Assembly: GCA_035771175.1 (NCBI GenBank)
Contig: CM069607.1
Coordinates: 21,088,001-21,152,000 of the forward strand
From: Paratinospora sagittata
Lineage: Eukaryota; Streptophyta; Magnoliopsida; Ranunculales; Menispermaceae
Direction of reading: 5' to 3'
Length of the DNA: 64,000 nucleotides
A program made the position numbers and the translations under genes. The notes below the pieces were generated by a model that worked only from the letters and a program-made list of their open reading frames with translations, made no database searches and was not told the DNA's origin. Shown piece after piece: positions 23,401-38,130 of the stretch. The stretch's first letter is position 1. The number at the start of each line of letters is the position of its first letter.

Positions 23401-26400
23401 AAAGAGAAGATCTACAAACTCATTTGCTTTAACTTACTTTTCGATCACCGATGACCGGCCAAGGTTGATTAATACTTTAAATACTTAATAGCAACGGGAC
23501 CGGTTACGGGTTACCTAAAAGTAACTTAAAGCACCTAGTTTACTAGATATTCTTTTCTTCTTTCCAACTCATATTAAATAACTAAAATAAGAGTTAAAAC
23601 GATAACGTTAGGGTAATTTGACGTTTACTTATCGATTGCTGAAAGGATACATCGTTTGTTAAATAATCTGTAAGTAAACTTTAAATAACCATAACTTTTT
23701 CGTTTTAACTCTGATTTGAGGAATTGGAAATGCGGTAGAAAGAGGAAAAGAAGATCTAAAAGTTTATTCCGTTAACTTATATTAGAATCACAGGTAACCG
23801 ATCTTGGTTGAGTAATTCTTTGATAATTTAAAAGCAACGGGACAAGTTAACGAAAAGTAACTTAAAGCACCTAGTTTAGTAAATCATTCTTTCCTCCTTC
23901 AAATACATTTTTAAATCACTAAAATCGGAGTGAAAATAAAAAACGTTAGTTTCATTTGAATTTTACCTTTCGATTGCGGAAATTATACACTGTTCGGTAA
24001 ACAATCAGTAAGTAAACTTTCAATTACCATAACTTTTTAGTTTTAACTTGAATTTGAGTAATTCAAATTGCGCTGTAAAGCAAAAGAGAAGATCTACAAA
24101 CTTATTTGCTTTAACTTACTTTTCGATCACCGATGATCGGTCAAGGTTGATTAATACTTGAAATATTGAATAGCAACGAGACCGGTTATGGGTTACCGAA
24201 AAGTAGCTTAAAGCACCTAGTTTACTAGATATTCTTTTCTTCTTTCCAACTCATTAAATAACTAAAATAAGAGTTAAAATGATATCGTTAGGGTAATTCG
24301 AAGTTTACTTATCGATTGTTGAAATGATACATCGTTCGGTAAATAATCGGTATGTAAACTTTAAATAACCATAATTTTTTCGTTTTAACTCTGATTTGAA
24401 TAATTGGAAATGCGGTATAAAGAAGAAAAGTAGATCCAAAAATTTATTGCGTTAACTTATATTAGATTCACTGGTAACCGATCATGGTTGCCAAATTCTT
24501 TGATCATTTAAAAGCAACGGGACGAGTCAATGAAAAGTAACTTAAAGCACCTAGTTTACTAGATCCTAATTTCCTCCTTCAAATACATTTTTAAATCCCT
24601 AAAACCGGAGTTAAAACAAAAAACATTAGTTTTATTTGAATTTTAGCTTTCAATTGCGGAAATTATACATTGTTCGGTAAACAGTCAGTAAGTAAACTTT
24701 CGATTACCATAACTTTTTAGTTTTGACTTGAATTTGAGTAATTCAAATTGCACTGTAAAGCGGAAGAACAAATCTACAAACTCATTTGCTTTAACTTACT
24801 TTTCGATCACCGATGACCGGTCAAGGTTGATTAATACTTTAAATATTTAATAGCAACAGGACCGGTTACAGGTTACCGAAAAGTAACTTAAAGCACCTAG
24901 TTTACTAGACATTTTTTTCTTCATTCCAACTCATTAAATAACTAAAATAAGAGTTAAAATGATAACGTTAGGGTAATTTTAAGTTTACTTATCGATTACT
25001 GAAATGATAGATCGTTTGGTAAATAATCGGTAAGTAAACTTTAAATAACCATAACTTTTTCGTTTTAATTCTGATTTGAGTAATTGGAAATGCGGTAGAA
25101 AGAGGAAAAGAAGATCTAAAAGTTTATTGCATTAACTTATATTAGAATCACTGGTAACCGATCATGGTTGACTACTTCTTTGATCATTTAAAAGCAACGG
25201 GACAAGTTAACTAAAAAAAGTAACTTAAAGCACTTTGTTTACTAGATCGTTCTTTCCTCATTCAAATACATTTTTAAATCACTAAAATCGGAGTTAAAAC
25301 AAAAAACGTTAGTTTCATTTGAATTTTACCTTTCGATTGCGGAAATTATACAATGTTCGGTAAACAGTCAGCAAGTAAACTTTCAATTACCATAACTTTT
25401 TCGTTTAAACTTGAATTTGAGTAATTCAAATTGCGCTGTCAAGCAAAAGAGAAGATCTAAAAACTCATTTGCTTTAAATTACTTTTCGATCACCGATGAC
25501 TGGTCAATGTTGATTAATACTTTAAATACTTAATAGCAACGGGACCGGTTACGGGTTACCGAAAAGTAACTTAAAGCACCTAGTGTACTAGACATTCTTT
25601 TCTTCTTTCCAACTCATATTAAATAACTAAAATAAGTGTTGAAACGATAACGTAAGGCTAATTTGATGTTTACTTATCGATTGCTGAAATGATACATCGT
25701 TTGGTAAATAATCGATAAGTAAACTTTAAATAACCATAACTTTTTCGTTTTAACTCTGATTTGTGTAATTGGAAATGCGGTAGAAAGAGGAAAAGAAGAT
25801 CTAAAAATTTATTGCGTTAACTTATATCAGAATCGCTGGTAACCGATCATGGTTGACTAATTCTTTGATCATTTAAAAGAAACGGGACAAGTTAACGAAA
25901 AGTAACTTAAAGCACCTAGTTTACTAGATCTTTCTTTCCTCCTTCAAATACATTTTTAAATCACTAAAATCGGAGTTAAAACAAAAAACGTTAGTTTCAT
26001 TTGAATTTTACCTTTCGATTGCGGAAATTATACATTGTTTAGTAAACAGTCAGTAAGTAAACTTTCGATTACCATAACTTTTTAGTTTTAACTTGAATTT
26101 GAGTAATTCAAATTGCGCTGTAAAGCGAAAGAAAAGATCTACAAACTCATTTGCTTTAACTTACTTTTCGATCACCGATAACCGGTCAAGGTTGATTAAT
26201 ACTTTAAATATTTAATAGCAACGGGACCGGTTACGGGTTACCGAAAAGTAACTTAAAGCACCTAGTGTACAAGACATTCTTTTCTTCTTTCCAACTCATA
26301 TTAAATAACTAAAATAAGTCTTGAAACGATAACGTAAGGGTATTTTGAGGTTTACTTATCGATTGCCGAAATGATACATCGTTTGGTAAATAATCGGTAA

Positions 26401-27918
26401 GTAAACTTTAAATAACCATAACTTTTTCGTTTTAAATCTGATTTGAGTAATTGAAAATGCGGTAGAAAGAGGAAAAGAAGATCTAAAAGTTTATTACGTT
26501 AACTTATATTAGAATCACTGGTAACCGATCATGGTTGACTAGTTCTTTGATCATTTAAAAGCAACGGGACAAGTTAACGAAAAGTAACTTAAAGCACCTA
26601 GTTTACTAGATCGTCCTTTCCTCCTTCAAAAACATTTTTAAATCACTAAAATCGGAGTTAAAAACGTTAGTTTCATATGAATTTTACCTTCCGATTGCGG
26701 AAATTATACAATGTTCGGTAAACAGTCAGTAAGTAAACTTTCAATTACCATAACTTTTTTGTTTAAACTTGAATTTGAGTAGTTAAAATTGCGCTGTAAA
26801 GCGAAAGAGAAGATCTACAAACTCATGTGCTTTAACTTACTTTTCGATCACCGATGACCGGTCAAGGTTGATTAATACTTTAAATACTTAATAGCAACGG
26901 GACCGGTTACGGGTTACCGAAAAGTAACTTAAAGCACCTAGTGTACTAGACATTCTTTTCTCCTTTCCAACTCATATTAAATAACTAAAATAAGTGTTGA
27001 AACGATAACGTAAGGGTAATTTGAGGTTTACTTATCGATTGCCGAAAGGATACATCGTTTGGTAAATAATCGGTAAGCAAACTTTAAATAACCATAATTT
27101 TTTCGTTTTAACTCTGATTTGAGTAATTGGAAATGCGGTAGAAAGAGGAAAAGAAGATCTAAAAGTTTATTGCGTTAACTTGTATTAGAATCACAGGTAA
27201 CCGATCAAGGTTGACTAGTTCTTTGATCATTTAAAAGCAACGGGGCAAGTTAACGAAAAGTAACTTAAAGCACCTAGTTTACTAGATCGTAATTTCCTCC
27301 TTCAAATACATTTTTAAATCACTAAAACCGGAGTTAAAACAACAAACGTTAGTTTCATTTGAAATTTACCTTTCGATTGCGGAAATTATACATTGTTCAG
27401 TAAACAGTAGGTATACTTTCGATTACCATAACTTTTTAGTTTTACTTGAGTTTAAGTAATTCAAATTTCGCTGTAAAGCGAAAGAGAAGATCGACAATCT
27501 CATTTGCTTTAACTTACTTTTCGATCACCGATGACCGGTCAAGGTTGATTAATACTTTAAATATTTAATAGCAACGGGACCGGTTACGAGTTACCGAAAA
27601 GTAACTTAAAGCACCTAGTTTACTAGATATTCTTTTCTTCTTTCCAACTCATATCAAATAACTAAAATAAGTGTTGAAACGATAACGTAAGGGTAATTTG
27701 AGGTTTACTTATCGATTGCCGAAAGGATACATCGTTTGGTAAATAATCAGTAAGTAAACTTTAAATAACCATAACTTTTTCATTTTAACTCTGATTTGAG
27801 TAATTGGAAATGCGGTAGAAAGAGGAAAAGAAGATCTAAAAGTTTATTGCGTTAACTTATATTACAATCACTGGTAACCGATCATGGTTGACTAATTCTT
27901 TGATCATTTAAAAGCAAC
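19068..27918 (+). repeat. 26-monomer higher-order unit (8,851 bp), copy 1
   Basis: This is thirteen A/B dimers, with starts at 19068, 19407, 19750, 20089, 20430, 20769, 21110, 21449, 21792, 22132, 22475, 22814, 23157, 23496, 23839, 24178, 24519, 24858, 25199, 25541, 25884, 26223, 26566, 26899, 27242 and 27576. Each recurs exactly 8,851 bp downstream. The near-identical tract runs from about 19110 to 27863 without an indel. Across many compared positions I noticed one mismatch (19641 a against 28492 t). Private variants such as catcgtccgg, aacgagaccggttatggg and aacagtaggtatac are present in both copies. Confidence 0.95.
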
Positions 27919-27960
27919 GGGACAAGTTAACGAAAAGTAACTTAAAGCACCTAGTTTACT
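27864..27960. other. Junction of the two 8,851-bp units
   Basis: Copy 1 ends near 27863 and the exact copy 2 tract starts near 27961. The 97 bp between them (end of B 27576, start of A 27919) resemble the sequence just before the copy 1 tract (19013-19109) more than the sequence after copy 2 (36715 onward). They differ from 19013-19109 at a few bases (attacaatcac against attagaatcgc; tttactagatcc against tttagtagatcc). This is the expected place of the unequal exchange, in the well-conserved B-end/A-start region. Confidence 0.75.
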
Positions 27961-30900
27961 AGATCCTTCTTTCCTCCTTCAAATACATTTTTAAATCACT
28001 AAAATCGGAGTTAAAACCAAAAACATTAGTGTCATTTGAGTATTACCTTTCGATTGCGGAATTTATACAATGTTCGGTAAAGAGTCAGTAAGTAAACTTT
28101 CAATTACCATAACTTTTTAGTTTTAACTTGAATTTGAGTAATTCAAATTGCGCTGTAAAGCAAAAGAGAAGATTTACAAACACATTTGCTTTAACTTACT
28201 TTTCGATCACCGATGACCGGTCAAGGTTGATTAATACTTTAAATATTTAATAGCAACGGGACCGGTTACGGGTTACCGAAAAGTAACTTAAAGCACCTAG
28301 TTCACTAGATATTCTTTTGTTCTTTCCAACTCATATTAAATAACTAAAATAAGTGTTAAAACGATAACGTTAGGGTAATTTGAAGTTTACTTATCGATTG
28401 CCGAAATGATACATCGTTTGGTAAATAATCGGTAAGTAAACTTTAAATAACCGTAACTTTTTCATTTTAACTCTGAATTGAGTAATTGGAATTGCGGTAG
28501 AAAGAGGAAAAGAAGATCTAAAAGTTTATTACGTTAACTTATATTAGAATCACTGGTAACCGATCATGGTTGACTAGTTCTTTGATCATTTAAAAGCAAC
28601 GGGACAAGTTAACGAAAAGTAACTTAAAGCACCTAGTTTACTAGATCCTTCTTTCCTTCTTCAAATACATTTTTAAATCCCTAAAATCGGAGTTAAAACA
28701 AAAAACGTTAGTTTCATTTGAATTTTAGCTTTCGATTGCGGAAATTATACATTGTTCGGTAAACAGTCAGTAAGTAAACTTTCGATTACCATAACTTTTT
28801 AGTTTTAACTTGAATTTGAGTAATTCAAATTGCACTGTAAAGCAGTAGAACAAATCTACAAACTCATTTGCTTTAACGAACTTTTCGATCACCGATGACC
28901 GGTCAAGGTTGATTAATACTTTAAATATTTAATAGCAACGGGACCGGTTACAGGTTACCGAAAAGTAACTTAAAGCACCTAGTTGACTAGATATTCTTTT
29001 CTTCATTCCAAGTCATTAAATAACTAAAATAAGAGTTAAAACGATAACGTTAAGGTAATTTGACGTTTACTTATCGATTGCTGAAGGGATACATCGTTTG
29101 ATAAATAATCTGTAAGTAAACTTTAAATAACCATAACTTTTTCGTTTTAACTCTGATTTGAGTAATTGGAAATGCGGTAGAAAGAGGAAAAGAAGATCTA
29201 AAAGTTTATTGCGTTAACTTATATTAGAATCACTGGTAACCGATCATGGTTGACTAATTCTTTGATCATTTAAAAGCAACGGGACAAGTTAACGAAAAGT
29301 AACCTAAAGCACCTAGTTTACTAGATCCCTCTTTCCTCCTTCAAATACATTTTTAAATCACTAAAATCGGAGTTAAAATAAAAAATGTTAGTTTCATTTG
29401 AATTTTACCTTTCGATTACGGAAATTATACACTGTTCTGTAAACAATCAGTAAGTAAACTTTCAATTACCATAACTTTTTAGTTTTAACTTGAATTTGAG
29501 TAATTCAAATTGCGTTGTAAAGCGAAAGAGAAGATCTACAAACTCATTTGATTTAACTTACTTTTCGATCACCGATGGCCGGTCAAGGTTGATTAATACT
29601 TTAAATATTTAATAGCAACGGGACCGGTTAGGGGTTACCGAAAAGTAACTTAAAGCACCTTGATTACTAGATATTCTTTTCTTCTTTCCAACTCATTAAA
29701 TAACTAAAATAAGAGTTAAAACGATATCGTTAGGGTAATTTTAAGTTTGCTTATCGATTGCTGAAATGATACATCGTCCGGTAAATAATCGGTAAGTAAA
29801 CTTTAAATAACCATAATTTTTTCGTTTTAACTCTGATTTGAGTAATTGGAAATGCGGTTGAAAGAGGAAAAGAAGATCTAAAAATTTATTGCGTTAACTT
29901 ATATTAGAATCGCTAGTAACCGATCATGGTTGACTAATTCTTTGATCATTTAAAAGCAACAGGACAAGTTAACGAAAAGTAACTTAAAGCACCTAGTTTA
30001 GTAGATCCTTCTTTCCTCCATCAAATACATTTTTAAATCACTAAAATCAGAGTTAAAACAAAAAACATTAGTGTCATTTGAATATTACCTTTCAATTGCG
30101 GAATTTATACAATGTTCGGTAAAGAGACAGTAAGTAAACTTTCAATTACCATAACTTTTTAGTTTTAACTTGAATTTGAGTAATTCAAATTGCGCTGTAA
30201 AGCAAAAGAGAAGATCTACAAACACATTTGCTTTAACTCACTTTTCGATCACCGATGACCGGTCAAGGTTGATTAATACTTTAAATATTTAATAGCAACG
30301 GGACCGGTTACGGGTTACCGAAAAGTAACTTAAAGCACCTAGTTCACTAGATATTCTTTTCTTCTTTCCAACTCATATTAAATAACTAAAATAAGAGTTA
30401 AAACGATAACGTTAGGGTGATTTGAAGTTTACTTATCGATTGCCGAAATGATACATCGTTTGGTGAATAATCGGTAAGTAAACTTTAAATAATCGTAACT
30501 TTTTCATTTTAACTCTGAATTGAGTAATCGGAAATGTGGTAGAAAGAGGAAAAGAAGATCTAAAAGTTTGTTGCGTTAACTTATATTAGAATCACTGGTA
30601 ACCGATCATGGTTGACTAGTTCTTTGATCATTTAAAAGCAACGGGACAAGTTAACGAAAAGTAACTTAAAGTACCTAGTTTACTAGATCGTTCTTTCCTC
30701 CTTCAAATACATTTTTAAATCACTAAAATCAGAGTTAAAACAAAAAAACGTTAGTTTCATTTGAATTTTACCTTTTCATTGCAGAAATTGTACAATGTTC
30801 GGTAAACAGTCAGTAAGTAAACTTTCAATTGCCATAACTTTTTTGTTTAAACTTGAATTTGAGTAATTCAAATTGCGCTGTAAAGTGAAAGAGAAGATCT

Positions 30901-33900
30901 ACAAACTCATTTGCTTTAACTTACTTTTCGATCACCGATGACCGGCCAAAGTTGATTAATACTTTAAATACTTAATAGCAACGGGACCGGTTGTGGGTTA
31001 CCGAAAAGTAACTTAAAGCACCTAGTTGACTAGATATTCTTTTCTTCTTTCCAACTCATATTAAATAAGTAAAATAAGAGTTAAAACGATAATGTTAGGG
31101 TAATTTGACGTTTACTTATCGATTGCTGAAGGGATACATCGTTTGTTCAATAATCTGTAAGTAAACTTTAAATAACCATAACTTTTTCGTTTTAACTCTG
31201 ATTTGAGTAAATGGAAATGCGGTAGAAAGAGGAAAAGTAGATCTAAAAGTTTATTGCGTTAACTTATATTAGAATCACTAGTAACCGATCATGGTTGACT
31301 AATTCTTTGATCATTTAAAAGCAACGGGACAGGTTAATGAAAAGTAACTTAAAGCACCTTGTTTACTAGATCGTTCTTTCCTCCTTCAAATACATTTTTA
31401 AATCACTAAAATCGGATTTAAAACAAAAAACGTTAGTTTCATTTGAATTTTACCTTTCGATTGTGAAAATTATACAATGTTCGGTAAACAGTCAGTAAGT
31501 AAACTTTCAATGACAATAACTTTTTTGTTTAAACTTGAATTTGAGTAATTCAAATTGCGCTGTAAAGCGAAAGAGAAGATCTACAAACTCATTTACTTTA
31601 ACTTACTTTTCGATCACCGATGACCGGCCAAGGTTGATTAATACTTTAAATACTTAATAGCAACGGGACCGGTTACAGGTTACCTAAAAGTAACTTAAAG
31701 CACCTAGTTTACTAGATATTCTTTTCTTCTTTCCAACTCATATTAAATAAGTAAAATAAGAGTTAAAACGATAACGTTAGGGTAATTTGACGTTTACTTA
31801 TCGATTGCTGAAAGGATACATCGTTTGTTCAATAATCTGTAAGTAAACTTTAAATAACCATAACTTTTTCGTTTTAACTCTGATTTGAGTAATTGGAAAT
31901 GCGGTAGAAAGAGGAAAAGAAGATCTAAAAGTTTATTCCGTTAACTTATATTAGAATCACAGGTAACCGATCATGGTTGACTAATTCTTTGATAATTTAA
32001 AAGCAACGGGACAAGTTAACGAAAAGTAACTTAAAGCACCTAGTTTAGTAAATCATTCTTTCCTCCTTCAAATACATTTTTAAATCACTAAAATCGGAGT
32101 TAAAATAAAAAACGTTAGTTTCATTTGAATTTTACCTTTCGATTGCGAATATTATACACTGTTCGATAAACAGTCAGTAAGTAAACTTTCAATTACCATA
32201 ACTTTTTTGTTTAAACTTGAATTTGAGTAATTCAAATTGCGCTGTAAAGTGAAAGAGAAGATCTACAAACTCATTTGCTTTAACTTACTTTTCGATCACC
32301 GATGACCGGCCAAGGTTGATTAATACTTTAAATACTTAATAGCAACGGGACCGGTTACGGGTTACCTAAAAGTAACTTAAAGCACCTAGTTTACTAGATA
32401 TTCTTTTCTTCTTTCCAACTCATATTAAATAACTAAAATAAGAGTTAAAACGATAACGTTAGGGTAATTTGACGTTTACTTATCGATTGCTGAAAGGATA
32501 CATCGTTTGTTAAATAATCTGTAAGTAAACTTTAAATAACCATAACTTTTTCGTTTTAACTCTGATTTGAGGAATTGGAAATGCGGTAGAAAGAGGAAAA
32601 GAAGATCTAAAAGTTTATTCCGTTAACTTATATTAGAATCACAGGTAACCGATCTTGGTTGAGTAATTCTTTGATAATTTAAAAGCAACGGGACAAGTTA
32701 ACGAAAAGTAACTTAAAGCACCTAGTTTAGTAAATCATTCTTTCCTCCTTCAAATACATTTTTAAATCACTAAAATCGGAGTGAAAATAAAAAACGTTAG
32801 TTTCATTTGAATTTTACCTTTCGATTGCGGAAATTATACACTGTTCGGTAAACAATCAGTAAGTAAACTTTCAATTACCATAACTTTTTAGTTTTAACTT
32901 GAATTTGAGTAATTCAAATTGCGCTGTAAAGCAAAAGAGAAGATCTACAAACTTATTTGCTTTAACTTACTTTTCGATCACCGATGATCGGTCAAGGTTG
33001 ATTAATACTTGAAATATTGAATAGCAACGAGACCGGTTATGGGTTACCGAAAAGTAGCTTAAAGCACCTAGTTTACTAGATATTCTTTTCTTCTTTCCAA
33101 CTCATTAAATAACTAAAATAAGAGTTAAAATGATATCGTTAGGGTAATTCGAAGTTTACTTATCGATTGTTGAAATGATACATCGTTCGGTAAATAATCG
33201 GTATGTAAACTTTAAATAACCATAATTTTTTCGTTTTAACTCTGATTTGAATAATTGGAAATGCGGTATAAAGAAGAAAAGTAGATCCAAAAATTTATTG
33301 CGTTAACTTATATTAGATTCACTGGTAACCGATCATGGTTGCCAAATTCTTTGATCATTTAAAAGCAACGGGACGAGTCAATGAAAAGTAACTTAAAGCA
33401 CCTAGTTTACTAGATCCTAATTTCCTCCTTCAAATACATTTTTAAATCCCTAAAACCGGAGTTAAAACAAAAAACATTAGTTTTATTTGAATTTTAGCTT
33501 TCAATTGCGGAAATTATACATTGTTCGGTAAACAGTCAGTAAGTAAACTTTCGATTACCATAACTTTTTAGTTTTGACTTGAATTTGAGTAATTCAAATT
33601 GCACTGTAAAGCGGAAGAACAAATCTACAAACTCATTTGCTTTAACTTACTTTTCGATCACCGATGACCGGTCAAGGTTGATTAATACTTTAAATATTTA
33701 ATAGCAACAGGACCGGTTACAGGTTACCGAAAAGTAACTTAAAGCACCTAGTTTACTAGACATTTTTTTCTTCATTCCAACTCATTAAATAACTAAAATA
33801 AGAGTTAAAATGATAACGTTAGGGTAATTTTAAGTTTACTTATCGATTACTGAAATGATAGATCGTTTGGTAAATAATCGGTAAGTAAACTTTAAATAAC

Positions 33901-36769
33901 CATAACTTTTTCGTTTTAATTCTGATTTGAGTAATTGGAAATGCGGTAGAAAGAGGAAAAGAAGATCTAAAAGTTTATTGCATTAACTTATATTAGAATC
34001 ACTGGTAACCGATCATGGTTGACTACTTCTTTGATCATTTAAAAGCAACGGGACAAGTTAACTAAAAAAAGTAACTTAAAGCACTTTGTTTACTAGATCG
34101 TTCTTTCCTCATTCAAATACATTTTTAAATCACTAAAATCGGAGTTAAAACAAAAAACGTTAGTTTCATTTGAATTTTACCTTTCGATTGCGGAAATTAT
34201 ACAATGTTCGGTAAACAGTCAGCAAGTAAACTTTCAATTACCATAACTTTTTCGTTTAAACTTGAATTTGAGTAATTCAAATTGCGCTGTCAAGCAAAAG
34301 AGAAGATCTAAAAACTCATTTGCTTTAAATTACTTTTCGATCACCGATGACTGGTCAATGTTGATTAATACTTTAAATACTTAATAGCAACGGGACCGGT
34401 TACGGGTTACCGAAAAGTAACTTAAAGCACCTAGTGTACTAGACATTCTTTTCTTCTTTCCAACTCATATTAAATAACTAAAATAAGTGTTGAAACGATA
34501 ACGTAAGGCTAATTTGATGTTTACTTATCGATTGCTGAAATGATACATCGTTTGGTAAATAATCGATAAGTAAACTTTAAATAACCATAACTTTTTCGTT
34601 TTAACTCTGATTTGTGTAATTGGAAATGCGGTAGAAAGAGGAAAAGAAGATCTAAAAATTTATTGCGTTAACTTATATCAGAATCGCTGGTAACCGATCA
34701 TGGTTGACTAATTCTTTGATCATTTAAAAGAAACGGGACAAGTTAACGAAAAGTAACTTAAAGCACCTAGTTTACTAGATCTTTCTTTCCTCCTTCAAAT
34801 ACATTTTTAAATCACTAAAATCGGAGTTAAAACAAAAAACGTTAGTTTCATTTGAATTTTACCTTTCGATTGCGGAAATTATACATTGTTTAGTAAACAG
34901 TCAGTAAGTAAACTTTCGATTACCATAACTTTTTAGTTTTAACTTGAATTTGAGTAATTCAAATTGCGCTGTAAAGCGAAAGAAAAGATCTACAAACTCA
35001 TTTGCTTTAACTTACTTTTCGATCACCGATAACCGGTCAAGGTTGATTAATACTTTAAATATTTAATAGCAACGGGACCGGTTACGGGTTACCGAAAAGT
35101 AACTTAAAGCACCTAGTGTACAAGACATTCTTTTCTTCTTTCCAACTCATATTAAATAACTAAAATAAGTCTTGAAACGATAACGTAAGGGTATTTTGAG
35201 GTTTACTTATCGATTGCCGAAATGATACATCGTTTGGTAAATAATCGGTAAGTAAACTTTAAATAACCATAACTTTTTCGTTTTAAATCTGATTTGAGTA
35301 ATTGAAAATGCGGTAGAAAGAGGAAAAGAAGATCTAAAAGTTTATTACGTTAACTTATATTAGAATCACTGGTAACCGATCATGGTTGACTAGTTCTTTG
35401 ATCATTTAAAAGCAACGGGACAAGTTAACGAAAAGTAACTTAAAGCACCTAGTTTACTAGATCGTCCTTTCCTCCTTCAAAAACATTTTTAAATCACTAA
35501 AATCGGAGTTAAAAACGTTAGTTTCATATGAATTTTACCTTCCGATTGCGGAAATTATACAATGTTCGGTAAACAGTCAGTAAGTAAACTTTCAATTACC
35601 ATAACTTTTTTGTTTAAACTTGAATTTGAGTAGTTAAAATTGCGCTGTAAAGCGAAAGAGAAGATCTACAAACTCATGTGCTTTAACTTACTTTTCGATC
35701 ACCGATGACCGGTCAAGGTTGATTAATACTTTAAATACTTAATAGCAACGGGACCGGTTACGGGTTACCGAAAAGTAACTTAAAGCACCTAGTGTACTAG
35801 ACATTCTTTTCTCCTTTCCAACTCATATTAAATAACTAAAATAAGTGTTGAAACGATAACGTAAGGGTAATTTGAGGTTTACTTATCGATTGCCGAAAGG
35901 ATACATCGTTTGGTAAATAATCGGTAAGCAAACTTTAAATAACCATAATTTTTTCGTTTTAACTCTGATTTGAGTAATTGGAAATGCGGTAGAAAGAGGA
36001 AAAGAAGATCTAAAAGTTTATTGCGTTAACTTGTATTAGAATCACAGGTAACCGATCAAGGTTGACTAGTTCTTTGATCATTTAAAAGCAACGGGGCAAG
36101 TTAACGAAAAGTAACTTAAAGCACCTAGTTTACTAGATCGTAATTTCCTCCTTCAAATACATTTTTAAATCACTAAAACCGGAGTTAAAACAACAAACGT
36201 TAGTTTCATTTGAAATTTACCTTTCGATTGCGGAAATTATACATTGTTCAGTAAACAGTAGGTATACTTTCGATTACCATAACTTTTTAGTTTTACTTGA
36301 GTTTAAGTAATTCAAATTTCGCTGTAAAGCGAAAGAGAAGATCGACAATCTCATTTGCTTTAACTTACTTTTCGATCACCGATGACCGGTCAAGGTTGAT
36401 TAATACTTTAAATATTTAATAGCAACGGGACCGGTTACGAGTTACCGAAAAGTAACTTAAAGCACCTAGTTTACTAGATATTCTTTTCTTCTTTCCAACT
36501 CATATCAAATAACTAAAATAAGTGTTGAAACGATAACGTAAGGGTAATTTGAGGTTTACTTATCGATTGCCGAAAGGATACATCGTTTGGTAAATAATCA
36601 GTAAGTAAACTTTAAATAACCATAACTTTTTCATTTTAACTCTGATTTGAGTAATTGGAAATGCGGTAGAAAGAGGAAAAGAAGATCTAAAAGTTTATTG
36701 CGTTAACTTATATTAGAATCACTGGTAACCGATCATGGTTGACTAGTTCTTTGATCATTTAATAGCAAC
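27919..36769 (+). repeat. 26-monomer higher-order unit (8,851 bp), copy 2
   Basis: Monomer starts are those of copy 1 plus 8,851 (27919, 28258 and so on to 36427). The match ends at 36714, where copy 2 reads ttagaatcactgg and then gactagttc, against ttacaatcactgg and gactaattc at 27861 onward. The constant offset, absence of indels and near-identity show a very recent duplication, or else a duplication made by assembly. Within each copy, dimers are much more diverged from one another. Confidence 0.95.
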
Positions 36770-38130
36770 GGGACAAGTTAACTAAAAAAAGTAACTTGAA
36801 GAACTTAGTTTACTAGATCGTTCTTTCCTCATTCAAATACATTTTTAAATCACTAAAATCGGAGTTAAAACAAAAAACGTTAGTTTCATTTGAATTTTAC
36901 CTTTCGATTGCGGAAATTATACAATGTTCGGTAAACAGCCAGAAAGTAATCTTTCAATTATCATAACTTTTTCGTTTAAACTTGAATTTGAGTAATTCAA
37001 ATTGTGCTGTAAAGCGAAAGAGAAGATCTACAAACTCATTTTCTTTAACTTACTTTTCGATGACCGATGACCGGTCAAGGTTGATTAATACTTTAAATAC
37101 TAAATAGCAACGGGACTGGTTCCGGGTTACCGAAAAGTAACTTAAAGCACCTAGTTTACTAGATATTCTTTTCTTTTTTCCAACTCATTAAATAACTAAA
37201 ATGAGAGTTAAAAGGATATCGTTAGGGTAATTTTAAGTTTACTTATCGATTGCTGAAATGATACATCGTTTGGTAAATAATCGGTAAGTAAACTATAAAT
37301 AACCATAATTTTTTCGTTTTAACTCTGATTTGAGTAATCGGAAATGCCGTAGAAAGAGGAAAAGAAGATCTAAAAATTTATTGCGTTAACTTATATTAGA
37401 ATCACAGGTAACCGATAATGGTTGACTAGGTCTTTGATCATTTAAAAGCAACGGGGCAAGTTAACGAAAAGTAGCTTAAAGCACCTAGTTTACTAGATCG
37501 TAATTTCCTCCTTCAAATACATTTTTAAATCACTAAAACCGGAGTTAAAACAAAAAACGTTAGTTTCATTTGAAATTTACCTTTCGATTGCGGAAATTAT
37601 TCAATGTTCAGTAAACAGTAGGTAAACTTTCGATTACCATAACTTTTTAGTTATAACTTGAGTTTAAGTAATTCAAATTTCGCTGTAAAGCGAAAGAGAA
37701 GATCTACAATCTCATTTGCTTTAACTTACTTTTCGATCACCGATGACCGGTCAAGGTTGATTAATACTTTAAATATTTAATAGCAACGGGACCGGTTACG
37801 AGTTACCGAAAAGTAACTTAAAGCACCTAGTGTACTAGACATTCTTTTCTTCTTTCCAACTCATAATAAATAACTAAAATAAGTCTTGAAACGATAACGT
37901 AAGGGTAATTTGAGGTTTACTTATCGATTGCCGAAATGATACATCGTTTGGTAAATAATCGGTAAGCAAACTTTAAATAACCATAATTTTTTCGTTTTAA
38001 CTCTGATTTGAGTAATTGGAAATGCGGTAGAAAGAGGAAAAGAAGATCTAAAAGTTTATTACGTTAACTTATATTAGAATCACTGGTAACCGATCATGGT
38101 TGACTAGTTCTTTGATCATTTAATAGCAAC
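36770..38130 (+). repeat. 4-monomer higher-order unit (1,361 bp), copy 1
   Basis: Starts are A 36770, B 37112, A 37453, B 37788. It is matched at +1361 with moderate divergence. Markers are aactaaaaaaagtaac in the first A, aaaatgagagttaaaaggatatcg in the first B, and the header cggggcaag plus a 4-bp deletion (cagtaggtaaac) in the second A. Confidence 0.85.
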
